A stretch of DNA of 64,000 nt from Carpediemonas membranifera. Taxonomy: Eukaryota > Fornicata. Positions 54,991-64,000 of this stretch are shown here, piece by piece. The stretch is taken from contig JAHDYR010000066.1 in assembly GCA_019828565.1 (NCBI GenBank), positions 558,001 to 622,000 of the forward strand, written 5' to 3'. A program made the translations under genes and the position numbers. The notes beneath the pieces are model-generated. The model worked only from the letters and a program-made list of their open reading frames with translations. It was not told where the DNA came from and searched no databases. Position 1 is the stretch's first letter. Each line of letters starts with the position of its first letter.

Positions 54991-55958
54991 CACCCAGCCA
55001 GAGGAGAGGAACATCGACGACACCGCAGTGTCCGAGTTCCTCTCCCTGGCGGGCGTCGAAGGCGGGGAAGGGGAGAGAGCTGAGCCAGAGACCGGGCACG
55101 AAGCCCGTGGTGACTCAGCCAACCCTCCCCTTCGCCCGCCGCCGCAGGCAAGCCAAGGCCCTGAACCACGTACATTTGTGTACACAGGCCCTCCTGGCGC
55201 TCTTAACCAGATCACGGAGGCGCACCCTGGGCCAGCATCATCCACGCCTACCCAGGGGTGGCTGAGCCTGCCAAGCTGGATCGACTCCGGCATAGGTTCA
55301 CCGCAAACATCCCGACCCACCTGGTCGAGTCTCACTGGGGCTCGGCCGAGCAGGTAAGGTCCACACTCACGACAGCAGTCCGGGTCGGAGAAGTGTCCGG
55401 CGGGCAGAATGGCGTCCACAGGATGTCACGTGAACGCTGGACACAGCTTCTCGAGGGCCTCTTCGCGGACGAGCCGGACAGGCGGCCACCCTACAGCTTC
55501 CCGAAAGGGTTCCGCGAGTTCACACCAAGGTTGGTCTACTTCATGAGGGAGGCCTGCGGACTCCGGCAGGACCCCACAACCGGTGGTCCACCGCACACCA
55601 GACCCAGTCTGACCCAGCGGAGACCGAGAGCCGCACTCCTCCCCATGCCACCAACTGACCCCCATCGCAGGCGACCTGCCCCTCGAACTGGCGTTCCTTC
55701 CCCATCCAGCTGAAGCCGGCCGTATCGGCCGATCAAAGCCATCGCGAAAGGCGGCAGCCAGGTTTGTGAACGGGCTGATCCAGATGCTCGTGGCCCTTGC
55801 CAACGCCCCGGAGAGTCGGAAGCGAGAGGCGCTAGCCGCCGTCCTTCGGCACGCGCGGACCGTATACCGCCCTGGGAAGAAGGGCGTTTTCTCTCCGGGC
55901 CCGCTCTCCGGAGCGAGCTGCATACTCGAAGGCCGCCGCAGGGTACTATTCAAGCGCC

Positions 55959-57434
55959 ATGAAGGTCCTGCTTTCGGCGGAAATGACACTGACACCGGGA
56001 GAGATCGACCAGAAGCTGGAGGAAATGCAGGCCACCCCACTTCACGATCCCCAGACACCGGCACTCACACCCCACACCGACGCACTGACGTCCTTTGAGA
56101 TCACGTTCGAGGCGGTTGACGAAGCCCTAGGAAGGATGAGGGCGGACTCGGCACCGGGCCCATCCGGGCTGAGCTTCTTGCATCTCAAACTGGCCCACAG
56201 ACTGCGGAAAGGCAAGCTTGTCCAGGCGCTGCTACCTCTCGTGAGAGATATCATCGCAGGAGAGGAGTACACAAGCATCCTCGCGCACGCACGGCTCATC
56301 GCGCTACCAAAGGGCCAAGATCGCGTCAGACCCATCGCTATGGGCGAGTCTCTCCGACGCCTTGCCGCGAAGGTCCTTGCCTCAGCCGTCTCGGCCCGCC
56401 TCCGGGACGATGGGGTCTGCCCAGAGCAGTATGGGCTGGGTGAGAGCTGCGGCCTGGACATCATGACCAACAAGATCGCCGAGGCCTACGAGTCGGGCCA
56501 CAAGGTCTGTGCTGTGGACATGTCCAATGCGTATGGCACAGTGTCCCGGGCTCACCTTCATGCAGTACTGCAGGCCTATGCCCCAGCCGCACTCCCATAC
56601 TTCACTACGATGTACAGAGAGGGCAAGCTGCTTACGCCGACTGGCAAGGTCATTGACAGCCGCGAGGGCATCCACCAGGGTGACCCGCTCTCGCCCGCAC
56701 TCTTCACGCTGGCAATGATGCCCATCCTGAAGAGCCTCCGGTCTCAGCTCCCGAGCGCCACCATTCTCGGGTACCAAGATGACTTGTACGGTCTCTTGCC
56801 CGCCCACGCGGACCAACGCTCGATAGAGACGTTCTACGTGCGAGTGGAAGCAGCATGCAAGGCCGTTGGTATGCGCGTCAACAGGCAGAAGTGCCTCATC
56901 CTGACGAAGGCCGGATCACTTGGCAGACGGAGCGGACGCGCGTTGGGAATCCCTGTAGGAGACGACGCCGGCATCTCCCAGGCAGTGGATGATATCTTCA
57001 CGCGCATGGAGGAGGCGCTCGAACGCGTCGCAGAAATGACGGAGACCGTGGGGCCAAAAGCAGCCGCCGTAGCGATCAACATGATCAGGTCATGCGTTCT
57101 ACCGATGGCTTCAGCAGTATTTCGCAACGTGAGCCCGATCGGGCACGAATGCCGAACCAAAAGGCTCGAACACACGCTGAGAACCGTTATCGGCCGCATA
57201 CTTCAAGAAACGGACGTTTCAAATATCCCAAAAGAACGCCTTGCACTTGATTATGATGACTACGGGCTTCGGATTCCACTTCCCTCTCTCATTTGGCAAT
57301 GTGCGTTTTTAGGAGCAGCGCACCAGCTGCACGCCCTAGGCATCACAAGGGCCATGGAGGAGGAGCTATTCGCTCCCAATGGGTGCCAGAGGTGGCCCAA
57401 GACCACCCAGGACCTGTTCGACATCGAGGCTGAA
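55959..57434 (+). CDS. Family-C reverse transcriptase ORF, unit 8
   Basis: 492 codons from the ATG of MKVLLSAEMTLTPG through RT motifs A-D and most of the thumb, nearly identical to unit 7. It is shifted by an A run one base longer than in unit 7 (GAAAAAGCC). Confidence 0.85.
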
Positions 57435-57694
57435 AAAGCCACAGAAGAACCTCACAACGATGTTGGCAGAGACCTGGACGGCCAATTACCGCCCCAAGAC
57501 ACCCCACGACTTCAGTCTAGACCCCGAGGAGGTCTCCCCAGGGCCTCACCGACTGCAGCTCCCTCACCGCACCCGCCGCCGGAATCCTCAGGAAGGAGGC
57601 CAGCCTGAGCCCCCTGGACCTCGAGCACGTCTCATGCGACAGCGCGTTCGTCCCAATCGCCCGGGCACACCTCAATGTCGCCCCATTCCGCGAA

Positions 57695-58290
57695 ATGCCG
57701 GTCACATGTCCCCTTTGTGGCCAGCAGGATGTCACGTGGCGCCACGCCTTAGGGTGCGCCCACCTCAAGGAAGGCGCCATTACCGCACGCCACGACCACG
57801 TTAAGATGGCTGTGCACGACCTGGTAGCCCAGGACGACCTACGCGGGCGGCCCATTCCCCGTTGCCGTCCAGAGGTCGACCTCCGCGACACACACCCACA
57901 GTTCCGTGTCACCAACGCCGCAGCGCCCACACACAAGCGGGCCGACCTCAAGGTCTGGGGCGAGCGCGACGTGGTCGGAAACGCGGTACACGATGATGTA
58001 TACGTGGACTTCTACTGCGGGCTGCACCCCCGCGACGCCGAGCTCGAGAAGACCAAGGAGTACGCCAACTGGGACGTCACCTTCCTGGTCGCCGCCACCA
58101 CCGTCGGCGGCGCCACAGAGTCCCGCCTGACCGCGGACTGGGCGGTGCAGTTTTGCGACGCCATCGCACGGCCGCACCTGGCGGGAACCATGCGCGACCT
58201 GGTCTTCCTCAAGACTTGGGAGGGCAACATGACCGTCTGGAGCGACTACGTCACTCAGTGCAAGGCCCGCTGGGCCGAACTTCGCCCTAA
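57695..58290 (+). CDS. Family-C CCHC knuckle and endonuclease, unit 8
   Basis: Same 198-residue region as in unit 7, with the knuckle CPLCGQQDVTWRHALGC and the nuclease pair RADL / VYVD. One C is missing before the stop, so the frame as given continues into the next spacer to 58330. Confidence 0.78.
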
Positions 58291-58487
58291 TCGCCTCACC
58301 AGAAATGTGCCGGAGTCGCGACTCGGCTGACTCGGCCACTCTAGGCTGCGTCGTCCCCGAGCCCCCCTGCGCCTCCCGCCCCATCGCCGCATCGCATAAC
58401 GCATCCCCTGCCCCTGCGCGAGAGTGGTTACCCCAAGTTCCGCGGAGTCGCGTGTCGTTCGGACAACCTGGGGAAGTAAATTCGGCC
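58291..58487 (+). repeat. Array spacer/leader 9 (197 bp)
   Basis: C-type start, common block. Here the frame is open from an ATG in the C-type tail (58305) right through the spacer into the next unit's MVSRGK. Confidence 0.9.
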
Positions 58488-59165
58488 ATGGTATCCAGAG
58501 GAAAGTTGCTCGATTCGCCGCCGCAAGGCGACGAATCCCGCCATACATCCGATGAAGGACCAGGTGACACGAATTACCTGAAACTAGCGCTGTTCGCTGC
58601 GCTCCTGCGCGTAATGGAAGAAATTCGTCAGCACTGCCCGAAAGGCTCGTGGCCGAAGAACGCTGAGGCCTTCATCGAGGTTTGTATGAACAAAGATCGT
58701 TTATTGCGCCTTGTGACGGACAACAAACGCTTCTTCACGATCAACAACCTTTCTTTGATCACGGACTACGTTCATGCGGCCACAAACCGCTTCGGGCCAG
58801 GCCATAAGCCGAAGGCATCCCGCCGTGATGACCACATCGCCAATGCCACTTCACTTCTTCACGCCGCAGCCACCAACCAGGTGTTCACTGCTACGATCTC
58901 GATTGATCGTGCCAACGAGGCCCTCGAGCGCGTGATACGGGGCAGAAGGACCGATGAGCAGCTCATGAGGGAGCACCCTCGTCCGCTCCGCCCGTCCGAG
59001 ATCGCCGCTCGCCGCGCCAAGACCGGGCGTCAGTCATACGCCCAACTGATCAGCCGTGTCGAGGAGGCCCGCCCGGCAAGCCCTGCGCGAGACCGCACTG
59101 CCTTCCTCGAGGCAGAAGCATACGCGTGTCGCGTAGCTGCTGGCCGCGCAGACCGTCAACAGCAG

Positions 59166-59540
59166 GGTGATAGGCCCCCGAGCCCCACCCCTGCCGATGC
59201 TGCCCCCACCGACTCCGCTGCCGCCCTAACTGGGCCGCAGACCGCAGCCGCCCAGCGGGATGACCGGTCTACCGACACCACCCCCTGCCCAGGATGCCCC
59301 CCACCGACTCCGCTGCCGCCCTAACTGGGCCGCAGCCCGCAGCCGCCCAGCGGGATGACCGGTCTACCGACACCACCCCTGCCCAGGCTGCCCCCACCGA
59401 CTCCGCTGCCGCCCCTAACTGGGCCGCGCCTGCAGCCCCGCAGTGATAGGCCCCCGAGCCCCACCCCCTGCCCAGGCTGCTGACGCCCCAGGGCCCGCAG
59501 CGCGCCGCCCAGGGTGACCCCCGCCCAGGTTGCCCCCACC
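59166..59540 (+). repeat. 93-bp VNTR linker, unit 9 (~4 copies, last part rearranged)
   Basis: The final copy is altered (deletions and a non-repeat insert around 59470-59515), unlike every other unit. Confidence 0.75.
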
Positions 59541-60685
59541 CAGCCAGAGGAGAGGAACATCGACGACACCGCAGTGTCCGAGTTCCTCTCCCTGGCGGGC
59601 GTCGAAGGCGGGGAAGGGGAGAGAGCTGAGCCAGAGACCGGGCACGAAGCCCGTGGTGACTCAGCCAACCCTCCCCTTCGCCCGCCGCCGCAGGCAAGCC
59701 AAGGCCCTGAACCACGTACATTTGTGTACACAGGCCCTCCTGGCGCTCTTAACCAGATCACGGAGGCGCACCCTGGGCCAGCATCATCCACGCCTACCCA
59801 GGGGTGGCTGAGCCTTGCCAAGCTGGATCGACTCCGGCATAGGTTCACCGCAAACATCCCGACCCACCTGGTCGAGTCTCATTGGGGCTCGGCCGAGCAG
59901 GTAAGGTCCACACTCACGACAGCAGTCCGGGTCGGAGAAGTGTCCGGCGGGCAGAATGGCGTCCACAGGATGTCACGTGAACGCTGGACACAGCTTCTGG
60001 AAGGCATTTTCGCTGACGAGCCGGACAGGCGGCCACCCTACAGCTTCCCGAAAGGGTTCCGCGAGTTCACACCAAGGTTGGTCTACTTCATGAGGGAGGC
60101 CTGCGGACTCCGGCAGGACCCCACAACCGGTGGTCCACCGCACACCAGACCCAGTCTGACCCAGCGGAGACCGAGAGCCGCACTCCTCCCCATGCCACCA
60201 ACTGACCCCCATCGCAGGCGACCTGCCCCTCGAACTGGCGTTCCTTCCCCATCCAGCTGAAGCCGGCCGTATCGGCCGATCAAAGCTCCCTCGCGAAAGG
60301 CGGCAGCCAGGTTTGTGAACGGGCTGATCCAGCTGCTCGTGGCCCTTGCCAACGCCCCGGAGAGTCGGAAGCGAGAGGCGCTAGCCGCCGTCCTTCGGCA
60401 CGCGCGGACCGTATACCGCCCTGGGAAGAAGGGCGTTTTCTCTCCGGGCCCGCTCTCCGGAGCGAGCTGCATACTCGAAGGCCGCCGCAGGGTACTATTC
60501 AAGCGCCATGAAGGTCCTGCTTTCGGCGGAAATGACACTGACACCGGGAGAGATCGACCAGAAGCTGGAGGAAATGCAGGCCACCCCACTTCACGATCCC
60601 CCAGACACCGGCACTCACACCCCACACCGACGCACTGACGTCCTTTGAGATCACGTTCGAGGCGGTTGACGAAGCCCTAGGAAGG

Positions 60686-61780
60686 ATGAGGGCGGACTCG
60701 GCACCGGGCCCATCCGGGCTGAGCTTCTTGCATCTCAAACTGGCCCACAGACTGCGGAAAGGCAGGCTTGTCCAGGCGCTGCTACCTCTCGTGAGAGATA
60801 TCATCGCAGGAGAGGAGTACACAAGCATCCTCGCGCACGCACGGCTCATCGCGCTACCAAAGGGCCAAGATCGCGTCAGACCCATCGCTATGGGCGAGTC
60901 TCTCCGACGCCTTGCCGCGAAGGTCCTTGCCTCAGCCGTCTCGGCCCGCCTCCGGGACGATGGGGTCTGCCCAGAGCAGTATGGGCTGGGTGAGAGCTGC
61001 GGCCTGGACATCATGACCAACAAGATCGCCGAGGCCTACGAGTCGGGCCACAAGGTCTGTGCTGTGGACATGTCCAATGCGTATGGCACAGTGTCCCGGG
61101 CTCACCTTCATGCAGTACTGCAGGCCTATGCCCCAGCCGCACTCCCATACTTCACTACGATGTACAGAGAGGGCAAGCTGCTTACGCCGACTGGCAAGGT
61201 CATTGGCAGCCGCGAGGGCATCCACCAGGGTGACCCGCTCTCGCCCGCACTCTTCACGCTGGCAATGATGCCCATCCTGAAGAGCCTCCGGTCTCAGCTC
61301 CCGAGCGCCACCATTCTCGGGTACCAAGATGACTTGTACGGTCTCTTGCCCGCCCACGCGGACCAACGCTCGATAGAGACGTTCTACGTGCGAGTGGAAG
61401 CAGCATGCAAGGCCGTTGGTATGCGCGTCAACAGGCAGAAGTGCCTCATCCTGACGAAGGCCGGATCACTTGGCAGACGGAGCGGACGCGCGTTGGGAAT
61501 CCCCGTAGGAGACGACGCCGGCATCTCCCAGGCAGTGGATGATATCTTCACGCGCATGGAGGAGGCGCTCGAACGCGTCGCAGAAATGACGGAGACCGTG
61601 GGGCCAAAAGCAGCCGCCGTAGCGATCAACATGATCAGGTCATGCGTTCTACCGATGGCTTCAGCAGTATTTCGCAACGTGAGCCCGATCGGGCACGAAT
61701 GCCGAACCAAAAGGCTCGAACACACGCTGAGAACCGTTATCGGCCGCATACTTCAAGAAACGGACGTTTCAAATATCCCA
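60686..61780 (+). CDS. Family-C reverse transcriptase ORF, unit 9
   Basis: 365 codons with all RT catalytic motifs, nearly identical to units 7 and 8 (one visible change is HVIGSREG-like KVIGSREG for KVIDSREG). Closed by an A-run difference near 61781. Confidence 0.82.
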
Positions 61781-62244
61781 AAAAGAACGCCTTGCACTTG
61801 ATTATGATGACTACGGGCTTCGGATTCCACTTCCCTCTCTCATTTGGCAATGTGCGTTTTTAGGAGCAGCGCACCAGCTGCACGCCCTAGGCATCACAAG
61901 GGCCATGGAGGAGGAGCTATTCGCTCCCAATGGGTGCCAGAGGTGGCCCAAGACCACCCAGGACCTGTTCGACATCGAGGCTGAAAAGCCACAGAAGAAC
62001 CTCACAACGATGTTGGCAGAGACCTGGACGGCCAATTACCGCCCCAAGACACCCCACGACTTCAGTCTAGACCCCGAGGAGGTCTCCCCAGGGCCTCACC
62101 GACTGCAGCTCCCTCACCGCACCCGCCGCCGGAATCCTCAGGAAGGAGGCCAGCCTGAGCCCCCTGGACCTCGAGCACGTCTCATGCGACAGCGCGTTCG
62201 TCCCAATCGCCCGGGCACACCTCAATGTCGCCCCATTCCGCGAA

Positions 62245-62841
62245 ATGCCGGTCACATGTCCCCTTTGTGGCCAGCAGGATGTCACGTGGCGCCACGCCTT
62301 AGGGTGCGCCCACCTCAAGGAAGGCGCCATTACCGCACGCCACGACCACGTTAAGATGGCTGTGCACGACCTGGTAGCCCAGGACGACCTACGCGGGCGG
62401 CCCATTCCCCGTTGCCGTCCAGAGGTCGACCTCCGCGACACACACCCACAGTTCCGTGTCACCAACGCCGCAGCGCCCACACACAAGCGGGCCGACCTCA
62501 AGGTCTGGGGCGAGCGCGACGTGGTCGGAAACGCGGTACACGATGATGTATACGTGGACTTCTACTGCGGGCTGCACCCCCGCGACGCCGAGCTCGAGAA
62601 GACCAAGGAGTACGCCAACTGGGACGTCACCTTCCTGGTCGCCGCCACCACCGTCGGCGGCGCCACAGAGTCCCGCCTGACCACGGACTGGGCGGTGCAG
62701 TTTTGCGACGCCATCGCACGGCCGCACCTGGCGGGAACCATGCGCGACCTGGTCTTCCTCAAGACTTGGGAGGGCAACATGACCGTCTGGAGCGACTACG
62801 TCACTCAGTGCAAGGCCCGCTGGGCCGAACTTCGCCCCTAA
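62245..62841 (+). CDS. Family-C CCHC knuckle and endonuclease, unit 9
   Basis: 198 residues, uninterrupted: CPLCGQQDVTWRHALGC, KRADLKVWGERDVVGN, VYVDFYCG, ending WAELRP. Confidence 0.82.
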   Translation: MPVTCPLCGQQDVTWRHALGCAHLKEGAITARHDHVKMAVHDLVAQDDLRGRPIPRCRPEVDLRDTHPQFRVTNAAAPTHKRADLKVWGERDVVGNAVHDDVYVDFYCGLHPRDAELEKTKEYANWDVTFLVAATTVGGATESRLTTDWAVQFCDAIARPHLAGTMRDLVFLKTWEGNMTVWSDYVTQCKARWAELRP

Positions 62842-63037
62842 TCGCCTCACCAGAAATGTGCCGGAGTCGCGACTCGGCTGACTCGGCCACTCTAGGCTGC
62901 GTCGTCCCCGAGCCCCCTGCGCCTCCCGCCCCATCGCCGCATCGCATAACGCATCCCCTGCCCCTGCGCGAGAGTGGTTACCCCAAGTTCCGCGGAGTCG
63001 CGTGTCGTTCGGACAACCTGGGGAAGTAAATTCGGCC
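62842..63037 (+). repeat. Array spacer/leader 10 (196 bp)
   Basis: C-type start, common block, palindrome intact. Confidence 0.9.
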
Positions 63038-64000
63038 ATGGTATCCAGAGGAAAGTTGCTCGATTCGCCGCCGCAAGGCGACGAATCCTGCCATACATCC
63101 GATGAAGGACCAGGTGACACGAATTACCAGAAACTAGCGCTGTTCGCTGCGCTCCTGCGCGTAATGGAAGAAATTCGTCAGCACTGCCCGAAAGGCTCGT
63201 GGCCGAAGACCGCTGAGGCCTTCATCGAGGTTTGTATGAACAAAGATCGTTTATTGCGCCTTGTGACGGACAACAAACGCTTCTTCACGATCAACAACCT
63301 TTCTTTGATCACGGACTACGTTCATGCGGCCACAAACCGCTTCGGGCCAGGCCATAAGCCGAAGGCATCCCGCCGTGATGACCACATCGCCAATGCCACT
63401 TCACTTCTTCACGCCGCAGCCACCAACCAGGTGTTCACTGCTACGATCTCGATTGATCGTGCCAACGAGGCCCTCGAGCGCGTGATACGGGGCAGAAGGA
63501 CCGATGAGCAGCTCATGAGGGAGCACCCTCGTCCGCTCCGCCCGTCCGAGATCGCCGCTCGCCGCGCCAAGACCGGGCGTCAGTCATACGCCCAACTGAT
63601 CAGCCGTGTCGAGGGAGGCCCGCCCGGCAAGCCCTGCGCGAGACCGCACTGCCTTCCTCGAGGCAGAAGCATACGCGTGTCGCGTAGCTGCTGGCCGCGC
63701 AGACCGTCAACAGCAGGGTGATAGGCCCCCGAGCCCCACCCCTGCCCAGGCTGCCCCCACCGACTCCGCTGCCGCCCTAACTGGGCCGCAGCCCGCAGCC
63801 GCCCAGCGGGATGACCGGTCTACCGACACCACCCCCTGCCCAGGCTGCCCCCACCGACTCCGCTGCCGCCCTAACTGGGCCGCAGCCTGCAACCGCCCCG
63901 CAGGGTGATAGGCCCCCGAGCCCCACCCCTGCCCAGGCTGCCCCCACCGACTCCGCTGTCGCCCTAACTGGGCCGCAGCCTGCAACCGCCCCGCAGGGTG
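63038..64000 (+). mobile_element. Array unit 10, start only (runs off window)
   Basis: Shared leader peptide and type-2 N-terminal domain (VMEEIRQHCPKGSWPKTAEAF), open to about 63612, where an extra G (GAGGGAGGCC) shifts the frame. The linker begins at 63717 and is still repeating at the window edge with at least three copies. RT family unknown. Confidence 0.88.
63717..64000 (+). repeat. 93-bp VNTR linker, unit 10 (3 or more copies, cut by window)
   Basis: Same repeat as in other units; continues past position 64000. Confidence 0.85.

Larger units (their letters stand above)
53899..58290 (+). mobile_element. Array unit 8, family C
   Basis: Type-2 N-terminal domain, linker of about 4.5 repeats, then A-like central domain switching to C type as in unit 7. 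Breaks relative to unit 7 or the A frame: about 54785 (linker), 55268 (one T lost), 55661 (extra C), 55890 (the shared extra T), 57434 (extra A), 57537 (extra C), and one C lost at the stop, so the final frame reads 13 codons further to 58330. The RT frame 55959-57434 holds all catalytic motifs (VDMSNAYGTV, HQGDPLSPALF, YQDDLY). Confidence 0.88.
58488..62841 (+). mobile_element. Array unit 9, family C
   Basis: Type-2 N-terminal domain (VMEEIRQHC variant), an irregular linker of about four repeats with a rearranged last part (59440-59520), then A-like central sequence carrying the LLEGIFADEP variant shared with unit 4, switching to C type. Breaks lie in the linker and at about 60208 (extra C), 60288 (CTCCCT for CAT), 60445 (shared extra T), 60598 (extra C), 61781 (A run) and 62088 (extra C). 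The RT frame 60686-61780 has VDMSNAYGTV, HQGDPLSPALF and YQDDLY. Ends WAELRP at TAA 62841. Confidence 0.87.

Overview
The window is nuclear DNA of a GC-rich, gene-dense unicellular eukaryote. Four protein genes are each interrupted by one intron of exactly 28 nt. In these introns a branch-point-like CTMAY is fused to the 3' AG, a layout known from Giardia and Trichomonas. The malic enzyme has an N-terminus that looks like a mitochondrion/MRO presequence, and the right part of the window carries a Genie/R2-like retrotransposon array. Together these suggest a metamonad, plausibly a free-living fornicate such as a Carpediemonas-like flagellate. The lineage is an inference; no species marker is present.

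Positions 1-12800 are ordinary single-copy genes on both strands: a partial unrecognised helical protein (1-2399, -), ribosome-biogenesis factor Brx1 (2579-3266, +), an armadillo-like protein (3430-5241, -), a NEK-family kinase (5431-7644, -), eIF4E (7945-8520, +), a copine with C2-C2-vWA domains (8718-10533, +), a small membrane protein (10735-11007, +) and malic enzyme (11045-12800, -). Two products serve translation or ribosome assembly; no operon-like or pathway grouping is evident.

Positions 13050-22839 are a junkyard of mobile elements. They hold a decayed Ty3/gypsy-type integrase with a GPY module and chromodomain (13050-14021, -), an internally deleted LINE 3' end (14161-15299, -) facing LINE ORF1 and endonuclease pieces (15300-17350, +), then a 5'-truncated RT/RLE element (17350-22839). 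That last element is split by a second 5'-truncated LINE (19005-22447) flanked by a 17-bp target-site duplication.

Positions 22840-64000 are a head-to-tail array of about 4.3-4.7-kb non-LTR retrotransposon units: nine complete-length units plus the start of a tenth, running off the right edge. Each unit encodes an N-terminal domain, a Pro/Ala-rich linker made of in-frame 93-bp repeats, a reverse transcriptase (motifs VDMxNAYGTV, QGDPxSP, YQDD), a CCHC knuckle and a C-terminal restriction-like endonuclease. At least three RT subfamilies (A, B, C) are interspersed, yet all share the same ~197-bp spacer/leader. Most units carry single-base homopolymer indels, so decay and assembly error cannot be separated here. 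There is one 100-N gap (26325-26424). The array's self-like junctions, its subfamily mosaicism and its VNTR linker are the main points of interest.
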